A DNA stretch of 64,000 nt from Comamonadaceae bacterium (GCA_947375135.1 CANCER010000001.1:186001-250000); one strand, 5' to 3'; numbered from the stretch's first letter, positions 51,011 to 60,572 are shown. The notes: a model not told the origin generated them from the sequence alone. A program made the numbers and translations.

Positions 51011-51616
51011 ATGACCTCTAACGCCCCCCTCCTCTCCCGGCGCACGCTGCTGCGCTCCTTTGCGTTGGCCGGTGCGGCCTTGCTGGCACTGGCGGCCTGT
51101 TCGCCGGACGCCGGACCCAAGCCGGTGACCGGCAGCATCAAGGCGGCCGACTCCTATGACGTGCTGGCCAAACAAGGCAAGGGTTTTACGGTCGGGGCGC
51201 TCATGAGCAACAACACGGTGTATGTGCTGTTTGACCCGCAATGCCCGCACTGCGGGCATTTGTGGGAGCAAGCTTTGCCGTTGCACAAGCGGGTGAAGTT
51301 TGTCTGGATGCCCGTTGCGTTCATCAGTGCCAAGAGTGCGCCGCAGGGTGCAGCCTTGTTGACTGCAGCCAACCCGGCGGAGGCCATGGGCGTGCACGAA
51401 GCCTCGATTCTGGCGGGCTCCGGTGGAACCTCGGCTTCGTCCAGTATTCCGGATGACATTGCCGCCGCCATCAAGAAAAACACCGAACTGTTCAACGGCA
51501 TGGGGGTGGAGTCGGTGCCCTACATTGTGGCCAGGAACGCCAGCACAGGGCAGGTTGTCACCAACGCTGGAGCCTTGGAGACGGCTGCGCTGGCGCAATT
51601 CCTGGGGCTGGATTAG
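51011..51616 (+). CDS. DsbG-like thiol:disulphide lipoprotein
   Basis: A 201-residue thioredoxin-fold protein with a twin-arginine-like start (LSRRTLLRSFALAGAALLAL) and a lipobox LAAC, so it is a lipoprotein. The active site is C78-P-H-C81 (DPQCPHCGHLW) and the cis-proline loop is ESVPYIV. Similar to DsbC/DsbG but lacks the N-terminal dimerisation domain. It probably isomerises or reduces disulphides in the periplasm. Starts 16 bp after the RcnB gene. Confidence 0.88.
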   Translation: MTSNAPLLSRRTLLRSFALAGAALLALAACSPDAGPKPVTGSIKAADSYDVLAKQGKGFTVGALMSNNTVYVLFDPQCPHCGHLWEQALPLHKRVKFVWMPVAFISAKSAPQGAALLTAANPAEAMGVHEASILAGSGGTSASSSIPDDIAAAIKKNTELFNGMGVESVPYIVARNASTGQVVTNAGALETAALAQFLGLD

Positions 51617-51634
51617 CCCCAGGTTCAAGCTTGC

Positions 51635-52075
51635 TTAGCGTGTAACGAGCACGGGGATGCTGGACTCGGCTACGACTTTGGTGGCCACGCTACCCAGCAT
51701 CAAGCGGGCAATACCGGTGCGGCCGTGTGAGCCCATCACAATCAGGTCGCAGCCCAGTTCCTTGGCGCATTGCACGATGCCACTGGCAGCGGCCACATCT
51801 TCAACCAGGCGCACCTGCAGGGCGATGGCCGGTGTTTCGGCCTTGCACAGTGTTTCCACCTGCGCATGTGCCTGAGCGGCAAGCTGCTGGGCCGCCGAGG
51901 AGTAGGCCTGGTACCCCATGGGGTTGACCTCACCCACGCCGAGATAGGGATAGGGGTCGGACACGTACAGCGCCGTCAAGGCAGCGCCATGCACACGGGC
52001 CATGCTCACGGCCAGTGTGGCAGCATGTTCGGAGGCGGCGGAGCCGTCGGTTGCGAGGAGAATGCTTTTAAACAT
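51635..52075 (-). CDS. universal stress protein (UspA family)
   Basis: A 146-residue Usp protein. It starts MFKSILLATDGSAASEHA and carries the ATP-binding loop GSHGRTGIARLMLGSVA (G-2x-G-9x-G-S). Such ATP-binding Usp proteins dimerise and respond to stress or starvation. Monocistronic, convergent with the DsbG-like gene (18 bp between). Confidence 0.93.
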   Translation of the reverse strand: MFKSILLATDGSAASEHAATLAVSMARVHGAALTALYVSDPYPYLGVGEVNPMGYQAYSSAAQQLAAQAHAQVETLCKAETPAIALQVRLVEDVAAASGIVQCAKELGCDLIVMGSHGRTGIARLMLGSVATKVVAESSIPVLVTR

Positions 52076-52205
52076 AGAAGCCCTTCAGAGTGTTGCGATG
52101 TCTCATCTTGCGCTTATCTGCACCGCGATTACTTGACTTTCATCAACTGAACCGCACAAGCATCAATCGGCACCATAATCTGCGCAAACACTCTGAAAGA
52201 TGACC

Positions 52206-52484
52206 ATGAAAGCCACCTGGAACGGCACCACCATTGCCGAGAGCGACGACACCGTGCTCGTCGAGGGCAATCATTACTTTCCCGAAAGTTCCCTCCAACG
52301 CGAATACGTCAGCTTTAGCAACCACAAGACCAGTTGCGCCTGGAAGGGCCAGGCCAGCTACTACAGCCTGATGATCAACGGCGAACTCAACACCGATGCC
52401 GTCTGGTACTACGCCGACCCCAAACCCGAGGCCGAGATGATCCGCAACCGCGTGGCCTTTTGGAAGGGTGTAAAGGTCGAATAA
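52206..52484 (+). CDS. DUF427 family protein
   Basis: A 92-residue protein matching DUF427: MKATWNGTTIAESDDTVLVE, GNHYFPESSL, SCAWKGQASYYSL and WYYADPKPEA. The fold is a compact beta sandwich. The function is unknown. The ATG at 52206 is the usual family start; ATG 52200 is just upstream in frame. Single gene. Confidence 0.9.
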   Translation: MKATWNGTTIAESDDTVLVEGNHYFPESSLQREYVSFSNHKTSCAWKGQASYYSLMINGELNTDAVWYYADPKPEAEMIRNRVAFWKGVKVE

Positions 52485-52520
52485 GGAGCCCCTCGCGGCG
52501 GCCGCCTGCCGGGGGGGACG

Positions 52521-53513
52521 TCAGTCGCTCGGTTCATCATCCGCAGCCGGCGCGCCACGGCTGCCCGGCTTGGGCGGGCGCGGCACTTTCTTCAGGCGGA
52601 TATTGCGCGCCAACTCAATCGCATCCTTCTTGATCTGGCGCTCGGCATCGAGCTTTTCACCCACTTCCAGCCATTGCCCGAATTCCTCAGGCGTCTCCAG
52701 CGTCACCCGGCCCAGCGCGCCGGAGCGGAAGTCGTGGATCACGATCTCGGCGGCGTGGTTGAGGTTGACCTTGCCGCCGCCCAGCAGGGCGCCGCGCTTG
52801 CGGCCCACGCCGTCGAGCAACTGTTCATCACTCATGGCTGCTGCATCCTTGATTTTGTAGCGTGCCTCCAGCGCCGGGGCATAGTGCTGGCGCAAATAGT
52901 CCAGCAACTCCAACGCCACTTCTTCGTCCTCAAAAGCGTTGCGGCCCACAGCGCCGCTGGCGGCGAGGTTGTAGCCGCTCTTGGCCACGATGATGCGCGG
53001 CCACAGAATGCCGGGCGTGTCGTACAGGTAGAAATCGTCGGCGATGGTGATGCGCTGCTCGATCTTGGTCACCCCGGCCTCGTCACCGGTCTTGGCAGCG
53101 CGCTTGCCCTTGAGCGTGTTGATCAGGGTGGACTTGCCCACGTTGGGGATGCCGCAAATCAGCACCCGCATCGGCTTGGTCATGCCGCCTCTGTTGGGCG
53201 CCAGGGCGTGGCAGGCCGCCACCAAGGCCTTGGACGGTGTGGACATGCTGGCATCCAGCGGCAAGGCGCGCACACTGCTCTGCGCATTGAAGTGCGCCAA
53301 CCACTCCGCGGTGCACACCGGGTCGGCCAGGTCCTGCTTGTTCAGAACCTTGAGTGCCGGCTTGCCCTTGGTAATCTCGGCCAGCATGGGGTTGGCACTC
53401 GATCCGGGCAGACGCGCATCCAGCAGCTCGATGACCACATCAATTTCCTTGATGCGCTCGGCGATCGCCTTGCGGGTCAGGTGCATATGCCCGGGGAACC
53501 ATTGAATTGCCAT
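52521..53513 (-). CDS. ylqF: ribosome biogenesis GTPase YlqF (RbgA)
   Basis: A 330-residue circularly permuted GTPase that assists large-subunit ribosome assembly. The order of motifs is permuted: NKQDL (G4) near residue 58, then GIPNVGKSTLIN (G1) near 120 and DTPG (G3) near 167. The start MAIQWFPGHMHLTRK is typical. The C-terminal tail is basic (KKVPRPPKPG). No clear partner gene next to it. Confidence 0.95.
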   Translation of the reverse strand: MAIQWFPGHMHLTRKAIAERIKEIDVVIELLDARLPGSSANPMLAEITKGKPALKVLNKQDLADPVCTAEWLAHFNAQSSVRALPLDASMSTPSKALVAACHALAPNRGGMTKPMRVLICGIPNVGKSTLINTLKGKRAAKTGDEAGVTKIEQRITIADDFYLYDTPGILWPRIIVAKSGYNLAASGAVGRNAFEDEEVALELLDYLRQHYAPALEARYKIKDAAAMSDEQLLDGVGRKRGALLGGGKVNLNHAAEIVIHDFRSGALGRVTLETPEEFGQWLEVGEKLDAERQIKKDAIELARNIRLKKVPRPPKPGSRGAPAADDEPSD

Positions 53514-53582
53514 GCCGCTGAACCTTCATAAAAAAACAAACAACATGGATTGTCGGGCAGTTCGCCCATCGCACTTTTGCGT

Positions 53583-55121
53583 TCAGGCCGACACCAGCAC
53601 CGGCTTGGCCAGCAGGCGCCTGGGCGAGAGGTATTCCTGCAGATAGATATCAAAAGGCATGGTGTCGGCCGCTTCTATGTCGGCCTGGTCTTGCAGCGAT
53701 TGGGCGCTCATGCGCGCCCACTCCGCAACCTCTTGCTCCGACATAGGAAGGTCCAGCATGGCCTGCCGGGTCCTGACCGACTGAGCCCGCACAAAAGCCA
53801 CGAAAGACCCGTCAAACTCCTCCTGCACCGCCTTGAGCACGCGGGCCGAAGGCGTGCTGTCCGGGTGCAGCAGCGCGTACTCCGCATCGGCGACGGCGCG
53901 GGAGTAATCCTGTGTGGCGTGGGCGGCGTCGAGTTGCGCAGCAATAGGTTTGAGCGCTTGCACGATCTCCATACCCCAGGCCGTCAGCGCCATGCTGCCC
54001 TGGCCCTTTTCCAGTTCCAGGCCGGGTTCGCGACCACGTTCGGCGGCGCGGTGCTGGTTGCGTCCGATGGCGGCAATTTCCTGCGGTGTGTCATCCGGGC
54101 TGTCCGACTGCAGGCAATGCAACAAAAACACATCCAGAAAACGCAGCGTCTGCGCCGTGATACCCACCGGCTCAAACGGGTTCAGGTCCATCAGGCGCAC
54201 CTCCACGTACTCCACACCGCGCTCGCGCAGGGCGTGCAGGGGGCGCTCACCGGGGAAGATGACCCGCTTGGGGCGGATGGTGCCGTAGAACTCGTTTTCA
54301 ATCTGCAGGAGTGTGGTCTGCAGCTGGCGGTAGCTGCCGTCCGGCGCCTTCACGCCCATGGCCTCATAAGCCGCATAGGGCTGCGTCAGCGCCTGCTGCA
54401 GCGAGGCGGCATAACCGCCCAAGCTGTTGTAGCTCACCGCCAGCGAGGCCTGGGCATCGCTCTGGTAGCCCAGGCGCCCCATGCGCAGGGAGGTGGCATA
54501 GGGCAGGTACATGGTGCCCTGGTTGAGGGGCTGCAGCTGGTGCGCGCGCCCGGCCACAAAGGTGGAGCAGACCGCGGGCGATGCGCCAAACAGATACAGC
54601 GGCAAAAACGCATGGCGGCGGAAATTGCGGATCAGACCGAAGTAGGCCTCGCTGGATGCCTCCGGCATGCTCCAGTTGTAGTGAATGCCGGAGATGGTCT
54701 GCATGCGCCGCCCGTAGCGGCAACCCAGCCCGCTGCGATATACCGTCTTGGCCCGGCCCACATTGGAGGTGCCGTACTGGCCCAGCGGAATATCGTCGTC
54801 CGCCGGCAGACCACAGGGCATGCTGGAGACCCAGAGCATCTCATCGCCCAGCGCGCGTACGGTGAACTGCTGCACGCGTGTGAGCTCGTCCATGCAGGCC
54901 TCTACCCCGGCATGCACGCCGGTAATCAGTTCAAGCTGTGACTCGCTGAAGTCGGTGGTGATGTGCGGGTGCGTCAGCGCAGAGCCCAACGCGGCAGGGT
55001 GCGGCGTCATGGCCAGACGGCCATCGGCCTGCGAGCGCAAACTTTCCTTTTCCAAACCCCGCCTGATTCCTGTCAGGCGCATGCGGGCGACCAAACCGGG
55101 GCCCTTTGAATAATTGTCCAT
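53583..55121 (-). CDS. gshA: glutamate-cysteine ligase
   Basis: A 512-residue enzyme that makes gamma-glutamylcysteine from glutamate, cysteine and ATP, the first step of glutathione synthesis. The E. coli-type GshA signature is seen: GIRRGLEKESLR, HPAALGSALTHPHITTDFSES (in parts) and ISGIHYNWSMPE. The start MDNYSKGPGLVARM is the first ATG. Monocistronic; gshB is not in the window. Confidence 0.95.
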   Translation of the reverse strand: MDNYSKGPGLVARMRLTGIRRGLEKESLRSQADGRLAMTPHPAALGSALTHPHITTDFSESQLELITGVHAGVEACMDELTRVQQFTVRALGDEMLWVSSMPCGLPADDDIPLGQYGTSNVGRAKTVYRSGLGCRYGRRMQTISGIHYNWSMPEASSEAYFGLIRNFRRHAFLPLYLFGASPAVCSTFVAGRAHQLQPLNQGTMYLPYATSLRMGRLGYQSDAQASLAVSYNSLGGYAASLQQALTQPYAAYEAMGVKAPDGSYRQLQTTLLQIENEFYGTIRPKRVIFPGERPLHALRERGVEYVEVRLMDLNPFEPVGITAQTLRFLDVFLLHCLQSDSPDDTPQEIAAIGRNQHRAAERGREPGLELEKGQGSMALTAWGMEIVQALKPIAAQLDAAHATQDYSRAVADAEYALLHPDSTPSARVLKAVQEEFDGSFVAFVRAQSVRTRQAMLDLPMSEQEVAEWARMSAQSLQDQADIEAADTMPFDIYLQEYLSPRRLLAKPVLVSA

Positions 55122-55274
55122 AGCCGTGGCCCTTTGTTCTCTTCTTGGGGCGCAAAGTTAACACAGCAACGGCTGCGCTTGCTCTCAGGGGACATGTTGT
55201 CTGCGCCCGGCGCGCAGGTTTGCGCGACTACCAGTTTGCCATATGGGTGCAATTTGGCTCGAATCAAGCTCCCC

Positions 55275-56189
55275 CTAGTCCGGCTTGAGGTGCACCATGG
55301 CGCGACTCACCTCATAACCGCCCTGGGCGGAGCCGTTGGGCGGGACCATCTCACCGCTGCGGTCACGCACCTGCTCCAACTGCTCGGCCAGACGCTCGGG
55401 CGACTGCCCGTCCAGCCCGATCCAGGCGCCCTGCGTGAGGGTGATGTGTGCTGCTTCCACATTGCCGGCGCCGGCACACAGCACCGTGCGCGTGGGCGCA
55501 TCCTGCCCCACCAGCACCAGCATGGCCGGCGTTACGGCCTGCGGCTGCAGTGCGGCCAGCACTTCGGCGGGCATCAGGTCTTCGGTCATGCGGGTTGCCG
55601 CGGTGGGGGCCAGGCAATTCACCCGGATATCGTGCTTGGCACCCTCCAGTCCCAGGGTCTGCATCAGGCCCACCAGCGCCAGCTTGGCCGCGCCGTAATT
55701 GCTTTGGCCGAAGTTGCCATACAGGCCGGTGCTGGAGGTGGTCATCAGAATGCGACCGTATTTTTGCGCCACCATGTGCGGCCAGGCGGCCTTGGTGCAA
55801 TGCACAGCGCCCATGAGGTGTACATCCAGTACCAGGCGGAAATCTGCCAGGTCCATCTTGGCAAAGGTCTTGTCGCGCAGGATGCCGGCGTTGTTGACCA
55901 CGATGTCGATGCGGCCCCAGGTGTCCACCGCCTGCTGCACCATGGCTTGCACGGCATCCCAGTCGGTGACCGAAGCGCCATTGGCAATGGCTTCACCGCC
56001 GGCGGCGCGGATCTCGGCCACCACATGCTCGGCCGCCGTGAGTGAGCCGCCCGAGCCATCACGGGCACCGCCCAGATCATTGACCAGCACCCGGGCGCCG
56101 CGCGCTGCCAGGGCCAAGGCATGTTGGCGACCTACGCCGCCGCCGGCTCCGGTCACAATCGCTACGCGTCCTTTGAAATCAATCGCCAT
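55275..56189 (-). CDS. SDR family dehydrogenase (MFE-2 type 3-hydroxyacyl-CoA dehydrogenase-like)
   Basis: A 304-residue short-chain dehydrogenase. The NAD(P)-binding loop is VTGAGGGVGRQHA (about 12-24), NNAG at about 98-101, and the catalytic S-Y-K set is TTSSTGLYGNFGQSNYGAAK (Ser near 151, Y-x-x-x-K). The long insert LVNDLGGARDGSGGS matches the peroxisomal multifunctional-enzyme type, which oxidises 3-hydroxyacyl-CoA. Substrate chain length unknown. Divergent from the NUDIX gene. Confidence 0.92.
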   Translation of the reverse strand: MAIDFKGRVAIVTGAGGGVGRQHALALAARGARVLVNDLGGARDGSGGSLTAAEHVVAEIRAAGGEAIANGASVTDWDAVQAMVQQAVDTWGRIDIVVNNAGILRDKTFAKMDLADFRLVLDVHLMGAVHCTKAAWPHMVAQKYGRILMTTSSTGLYGNFGQSNYGAAKLALVGLMQTLGLEGAKHDIRVNCLAPTAATRMTEDLMPAEVLAALQPQAVTPAMLVLVGQDAPTRTVLCAGAGNVEAAHITLTQGAWIGLDGQSPERLAEQLEQVRDRSGEMVPPNGSAQGGYEVSRAMVHLKPD

Positions 56190-56257
56190 TGCGCACTCCA
56201 GTACAACAGTTAAAACCCGAAAAAAGCAGTCCCCAGCGGCTGTGCCAAGGCCCGTTC

Positions 56258-57133
56258 ATGGAAATCACCTCCGACCTCATTCACACACCGCCCAGAGATG
56301 CCGCCACCGTCATCATTTTGAGGGATAGCCCTGCGGGGCTCGAAGTATTTCTGGTCAAGCGCCACGGCCTGTCGGATGTGCTGGGCGGCGCCTATGTATT
56401 TCCCGGCGGCAAGCTGGACGACAGCGACCTGCTGTTGGCAGAAACCGCCCATCTGGACCAGGAGGCAAGCCAACTGCATGCCGCACTGGCCGAACCCGGA
56501 CTGGAACTGCCGGTCGCCCGGGGCCTGTATGTGGCCGCCCTGCGTGAGGCCTTTGAGGAATGCGGCGTATTGTTTGCCCTGGACGCAGCACACAGCCACA
56601 GCCTGCAACTGGCCGAGCAACTCAAAGCCGGGCAATCGTTTAACCAGGTGCTGCAGCATTTGCAGTTGCGCCTGCAGACGCAGGCCGTGCTGCCGTGGTC
56701 GCGCTGGATTACGCCCAAAATGCCCTCGATTTCCAGCAAGCGCTTTGACACCCGTTTTTTTGTAGCCGCCCTGCCCGCGCACCAGATCGCCACCCACGAC
56801 AACGTGGAAACCACCGAAAGTGTATGGTTGCCGCCGCGCACCGCTCTTGAGCAATATTGGGAAAACCGCATCGCGCTGGCGCCGCCGCAAATCATGACCT
56901 TGGCGCATTTATCGCGCTTCACAGACGTGGCCAGCGTGCTGTCTGCGGCACGGCTGGCACCACCGGCCCTGATTGAGCCGGAGCCTTTTAACCAGGACGG
57001 CGAGCGTGTGATTTGTTACCCCGGCGACCCGCGCCACAGCATCACCGTGGCGGCCATGCCGGGCCCCACGCGGCTGCGCTTTCGCAACAAACGCTTTGAG
57101 CCGGAACAGGGTTTTGCGGCCTTGTTTGCCTGA
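56258..57133 (+). CDS. NUDIX hydrolase
   Basis: A 291-residue NUDIX enzyme. The NUDIX box is split by a long insert: FPGGKLDDSD (about 43-52), then ALREAFEECGVLF (about 96-108), which supplies the REx2EExG residues as REAFEECG. The insert, about 40 residues, is typical of the NUDT19/CoA diphosphatase-like group, so an acyl-CoA or CoA substrate is possible. Start at ATG 56258. Confidence 0.9.
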   Translation: MEITSDLIHTPPRDAATVIILRDSPAGLEVFLVKRHGLSDVLGGAYVFPGGKLDDSDLLLAETAHLDQEASQLHAALAEPGLELPVARGLYVAALREAFEECGVLFALDAAHSHSLQLAEQLKAGQSFNQVLQHLQLRLQTQAVLPWSRWITPKMPSISSKRFDTRFFVAALPAHQIATHDNVETTESVWLPPRTALEQYWENRIALAPPQIMTLAHLSRFTDVASVLSAARLAPPALIEPEPFNQDGERVICYPGDPRHSITVAAMPGPTRLRFRNKRFEPEQGFAALFA

Positions 57134-57174
57134 AGGCCAAACCCGAAGTCCACGGTGCAGACGGTTTCCCACTG

Positions 57175-57684
57175 ATGCAGCGCGCAACACGCCTCCGGTT
57201 TGCGGGTGCCATGGCACTGCTACTGGCCTTGGGCGGCTGCTCCCATGTGGCGGTGCAAGGAGGCGCGCCACCCGACACGCAAGTTGTGCAAGAGGTGCCG
57301 TCCCGCCTGACGCGGGACCAGGCCAATGACGTCACCCTGTATGCCATCAGCCTGGTCGGCACACCCTACCGCTGGGGTGGCAATACGCCCGCATCCGGTT
57401 TCGATTGCAGCGGCCTGATCGGCCATGTCTACCAATCCAGAGCCGGGGTGCTGGCACCCCGCACCGTGGCGTCCCTGGTTCATTGGGGCCATGCCGTTCC
57501 TGCCGCCGCACTGCGTACCGGCGATCTGGTGGTGTTTGTGCAAAAAGGGGGCTCCCACCATGCCGGCATCTACGTCGGAGAGGGCCGCTTCGTGCACGCC
57601 CCGTCCCAAGGCGGGGAGGTTCGACTGGAGCCGCTGAACGCCAGATACTGGAGCCAACAGCAGGTGAGCTACCGCCGCCCCTGA
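57175..57684 (+). CDS. NlpC/P60 family lipoprotein
   Basis: A 169-residue cell-wall peptidase. It begins with a lipoprotein signal (lipobox LALGGC at about residue 22) and has the C40 peptidase domain: GFDCSGL with the catalytic C78 and SHHAGIYVG with the catalytic histidine near 128. It cleaves peptidoglycan stem peptides in the periplasm. Start at 57175, 41 bp after the NUDIX gene. Confidence 0.92.
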   Translation: MQRATRLRFAGAMALLLALGGCSHVAVQGGAPPDTQVVQEVPSRLTRDQANDVTLYAISLVGTPYRWGGNTPASGFDCSGLIGHVYQSRAGVLAPRTVASLVHWGHAVPAAALRTGDLVVFVQKGGSHHAGIYVGEGRFVHAPSQGGEVRLEPLNARYWSQQQVSYRRP

Positions 57685-57700
57685 GCGCGGGGCCTGGCGA

Positions 57701-58033
57701 TCAACCCAGGATGGCCAGCACGCTGACGAACACCACTTTGACCACCAGCCAGGTGGCCACCACCAGCGCCCAGGACTTCCAGGGCACCCGGGGCGTGTTC
57801 AAGGCATTCTCCAGCGGCGTGAAGACCAGGGCACAGGCCAGCCCGAACAGCAAGCCAACCACGGCCTGGATCAGCTTGAGTTGCCACCAGGGTTCGGGGC
57901 CCTCATCCACCGGAGAAAACACGCTGACAACCAGTCCGAACAGCAGCCAGCGTGCCAGATAGCCCCACCAGCGGGTCCAGCGTCCGGCGCCCACCGGCGG
58001 CCAATGTTCGTCGTGCGGAGTGGTCGAGTGCAT
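57701..58033 (-). CDS. small membrane protein, unknown
   Basis: A 110-residue protein with three membrane segments: YLARWLLFGLVVSVFSPV (about 25-42), LIQAVVGLLFGLACALVF (about 54-71) and WALVVATWLVVKVVFVSVLAIL (about 87-108). The N-terminus is polar and cytoplasmic in appearance. It follows the GNAT gene on the same strand by 4 bp and is probably cotranscribed. Family not recognised. Confidence 0.75.
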   Translation of the reverse strand: MHSTTPHDEHWPPVGAGRWTRWWGYLARWLLFGLVVSVFSPVDEGPEPWWQLKLIQAVVGLLFGLACALVFTPLENALNTPRVPWKSWALVVATWLVVKVVFVSVLAILG

Positions 58034-58037
58034 AGGT

Positions 58038-58481
58038 TCAGAGTTTGATGTCGTAGGTAATCCAGGCCGTGCGCGTGGAAATCTTGTCGTAGGCCGCGCG
58101 TGCCCGGTAATTGTTGTCGGCGGTAATCCAGCGAATCACGCTCCAGTTCTTTTGCGCGCCGTAGGCCTTGATGGCATGGATCAGCTGCGTGCCGACCTGT
58201 GCGCCGCGCGCATCGGGGTCCACAAACAGGTCATCCAGGAAGCCGCCGGTGGTGGCCGAAAGCGGGCGGGCGAAGGCCCGGAAATGGGCCAGGCCGATGG
58301 CCTTGCCGGCGCCGTCAAAGGCCATCAGGCACTGGCTCTCATGTGCCGCATCCAACAGCCAGCCCCAGACGCGCTCGCGCATCTCGGCGGTTTGCTCGAC
58401 CTGGTAAAAGCGGGCATAGCCCTGGTACAGCGAATCCCAGGCGGCGTGATCGGCGGCTTGGGGCGGGCGAATGGTCAGCAT
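58038..58481 (-). CDS. GNAT family N-acetyltransferase
   Basis: A 147-residue acetyltransferase. The acetyl-CoA-binding loop is PDARGAQVGTQLI (about 93-105), preceded by FLDDLFV and followed by WITADNNYRARAAYDK, as in the GNAT fold. It transfers an acetyl group to an amine of unknown substrate. It starts MLTIRPPQAADHAAW. Upstream gap of 63 bp to the tctA gene end. Confidence 0.9.
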   Translation of the reverse strand: MLTIRPPQAADHAAWDSLYQGYARFYQVEQTAEMRERVWGWLLDAAHESQCLMAFDGAGKAIGLAHFRAFARPLSATTGGFLDDLFVDPDARGAQVGTQLIHAIKAYGAQKNWSVIRWITADNNYRARAAYDKISTRTAWITYDIKL

Positions 58482-58544
58482 GAAAATTCCTTGTCCGGCG
58501 GTGTCAAAAAAGCTTCTGCCGGCTACGAATCTACCAGAGCGCTC

Positions 58545-60056
58545 TCACGCTTCGGCAAAGGCTTGGGCACGGCGCGTGTTGAGCGCCGGCGTCAGCACCA
58601 GAAACACCATGGCCACCGCCGCCAGCAACAGCCCGGCGGACACGGGGCGCATGACAAACACGCTCCAGTCGCCGTGCGACAGTTGCAGCGCGGCGCGCAG
58701 CTTCTCTTCCACACGGGGGCCCAGGACAAAGCCCAGCAACAGCGGCGCGGGCTCCATGCCCAGCTTGTTGAGCCCATAACCCGCAAGACCGAAGGCTGCC
58801 ACCAGCCAGACATCCACGCTGCTGTGGCGGGTGGAGTAGCTGCCGATGGCGCACAAGAGCACGATGACCGGAAACAGCCAGCGGTAGGGCACGCGCAGCA
58901 GCCTGGCCCACAGACCCCGCAGCGGCAGACTCAACAGGACCAGCATCAGGTTGCCAAGCCCCATGGAGGCCATCAGGCCCCAAAACAACGCGGGGTCGCC
59001 GGTGAGGAGCTGAGGGCCGGGCTGCACCTTGTGCAGGAGCATGGCCCCCAGCATCACGGCCATCACGGCGTTGCACGGCAGACCCAGCGCCAGCAGCGGC
59101 ATGAACGCGGTCTGCGCGCCCGCGCTATGGGCCGCGCCGGGCGTGGCCAGCGCGCGGGCATGGGGCGTGCCCATCGGAACGCCACCGGGCTGGGGCTGGA
59201 TCTTTCCCTCCGCCGCATCAGCGGCGCGGGACCCCAGCAACGCACCGCCGCCGGGAAGTGCGCCCAACAGGGAGCCCCGAAGGGTGCCGCGCAGCACTGC
59301 GGGGGCCAGGTCCTTGAGGTCCTGCATGCGGGGCCACAGACCGGTTACCTTGGGCGCAAAGACCGCGCGCAACTGCGGGGGCTGCCCCAGCTTGCGGATG
59401 AGCTCGCCATAGGCGAACAGGCCCAGGGTAAGGGCCACAATACCAATGCCTTCACGCAGCTCCGGAACATCGAGGGCGAAACGCACCACCCCCGATGGGA
59501 CATCCCTGCCCACCAGCCCCAGCAGCAGGCCCAGCACCACCATGCCCATCGCCTTGAGCAGGGAGCCGGGGGCTATCACCACGCCCCCCACCAGGCCCCA
59601 CACCAGCAGCGAAGCGTATTCGACCGGTCCGAACTGCACGGCCAGCCAGCTCAATTCGGGCGCAAAAGCCACCAACACGAGCGTCCCGGCACAGCCGGCA
59701 AAAAAGCAAGCCAAAACGACTGCAGTCAAAGCCTGCCCGGCCCCGCCTTGGCCCGCCATAGGGTAGCCGCCGATACCGTTTGCTGCAGCGGGGGAGTCTT
59801 CCGGCGGCTTGACCCACAGGGCGGCAATGGCGCCACCATAGGGGGCACCGTAGTAAATGCCAGCCAGCAGAATGAGTGCCGACAGCGGCGCCAGCGCGGT
59901 GGTGGCAGGCAGCAGCATAGCCATGGCGGCCACCGGGCCGACGCCCCGCAGTACGCCGACCACTGTGCCCAGCACACAACCCGCCAGCGCACAGAGCAGG
60001 TTGATGGGCGCGAGGGCGACGCCAAAGCCCAGCGCGAGGTTGTTCAGCAAATCCAT
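58545..60056 (-). CDS. tctA: tripartite tricarboxylate transporter large permease TctA
   Basis: A 503-residue permease with about 11-12 membrane helices. The TctA hallmark PGGGALLGSRAADA and GTPHARALATPGAAHSAGAQ (in parts), and GLPCNAVMAVMLGAM are visible. Together with TctB it imports citrate or other carboxylates, using a periplasmic TctC. It starts 8 bp after tctB, so they are an operon; no tctC is within the window. Confidence 0.92.
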   Translation of the reverse strand: MDLLNNLALGFGVALAPINLLCALAGCVLGTVVGVLRGVGPVAAMAMLLPATTALAPLSALILLAGIYYGAPYGGAIAALWVKPPEDSPAAANGIGGYPMAGQGGAGQALTAVVLACFFAGCAGTLVLVAFAPELSWLAVQFGPVEYASLLVWGLVGGVVIAPGSLLKAMGMVVLGLLLGLVGRDVPSGVVRFALDVPELREGIGIVALTLGLFAYGELIRKLGQPPQLRAVFAPKVTGLWPRMQDLKDLAPAVLRGTLRGSLLGALPGGGALLGSRAADAAEGKIQPQPGGVPMGTPHARALATPGAAHSAGAQTAFMPLLALGLPCNAVMAVMLGAMLLHKVQPGPQLLTGDPALFWGLMASMGLGNLMLVLLSLPLRGLWARLLRVPYRWLFPVIVLLCAIGSYSTRHSSVDVWLVAAFGLAGYGLNKLGMEPAPLLLGFVLGPRVEEKLRAALQLSHGDWSVFVMRPVSAGLLLAAVAMVFLVLTPALNTRRAQAFAEA

Positions 60057-60064
60057 GCGCGACC

Positions 60065-60553
60065 TCAGCGGCTACCCAACGCCGGCCAGAGGGCGATCTG
60101 CCATTTCAGCAGCACGACAAAAACCAGAAAACTGCCCAGCGTCAGCACCAAGGCCAGAATCAGCACCTCTTTCCAGCGGAAACCGCTACCCGCTGCGGAG
60201 GCAATCACGGTGAGCGCAACAATCGCCAACACCCATCCCATGGGGGCAATGCCCGCGCTGGCCAGGCCGCCGATCAGCAGCCCGAAGGCTCCATTGGCCA
60301 GCGCGATCCAACACACCGGGCGCCAGGCCCAGGGGCCAATGCGGCCACCGTCCTCGGTCTCGAACACCAGGGCCTTGAACACGAGCACGCCGCCGAGCAC
60401 GGTGAGCAGCGCGCCCAGCAACAAAGGGAAGTACCCCGGCCCCATGTTCGCGGCAGTACCGATACCGTAGCGGGGTGCCGTCCAGGCAAAGCCCACACCC
60501 AGCACCATGAACAGCAAGCCGGAGAAAAAGTCTTTTTGATTTTTCAGATTCAC
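60065..60553 (-). CDS. tctB: tripartite tricarboxylate transporter small subunit TctB
   Basis: A 162-residue membrane protein with four helices: LLFMVLGVGFAWTAPRYGIG..., FPLLLGALLTVLGGVLVF, GWVLAIVALTVIASAA and VLILALVLTLGSFLVFVVLL. GPGYFPLLLG is the family signature. It is translated upstream of tctA. The solute-binding subunit is missing nearby. Confidence 0.9.
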   Translation of the reverse strand: MNLKNQKDFFSGLLFMVLGVGFAWTAPRYGIGTAANMGPGYFPLLLGALLTVLGGVLVFKALVFETEDGGRIGPWAWRPVCWIALANGAFGLLIGGLASAGIAPMGWVLAIVALTVIASAAGSGFRWKEVLILALVLTLGSFLVFVVLLKWQIALWPALGSR

Positions 60554-60572
60554 CAGCGCACTCCTGGGTCTT

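Noticed and set aside
58020-60470. 816-residue open frame on the plus strand
   Set aside because: Antisense to the GNAT, tctA and tctB genes; composition is that of a shadow frame (Q, H, G, A, R) without domains.
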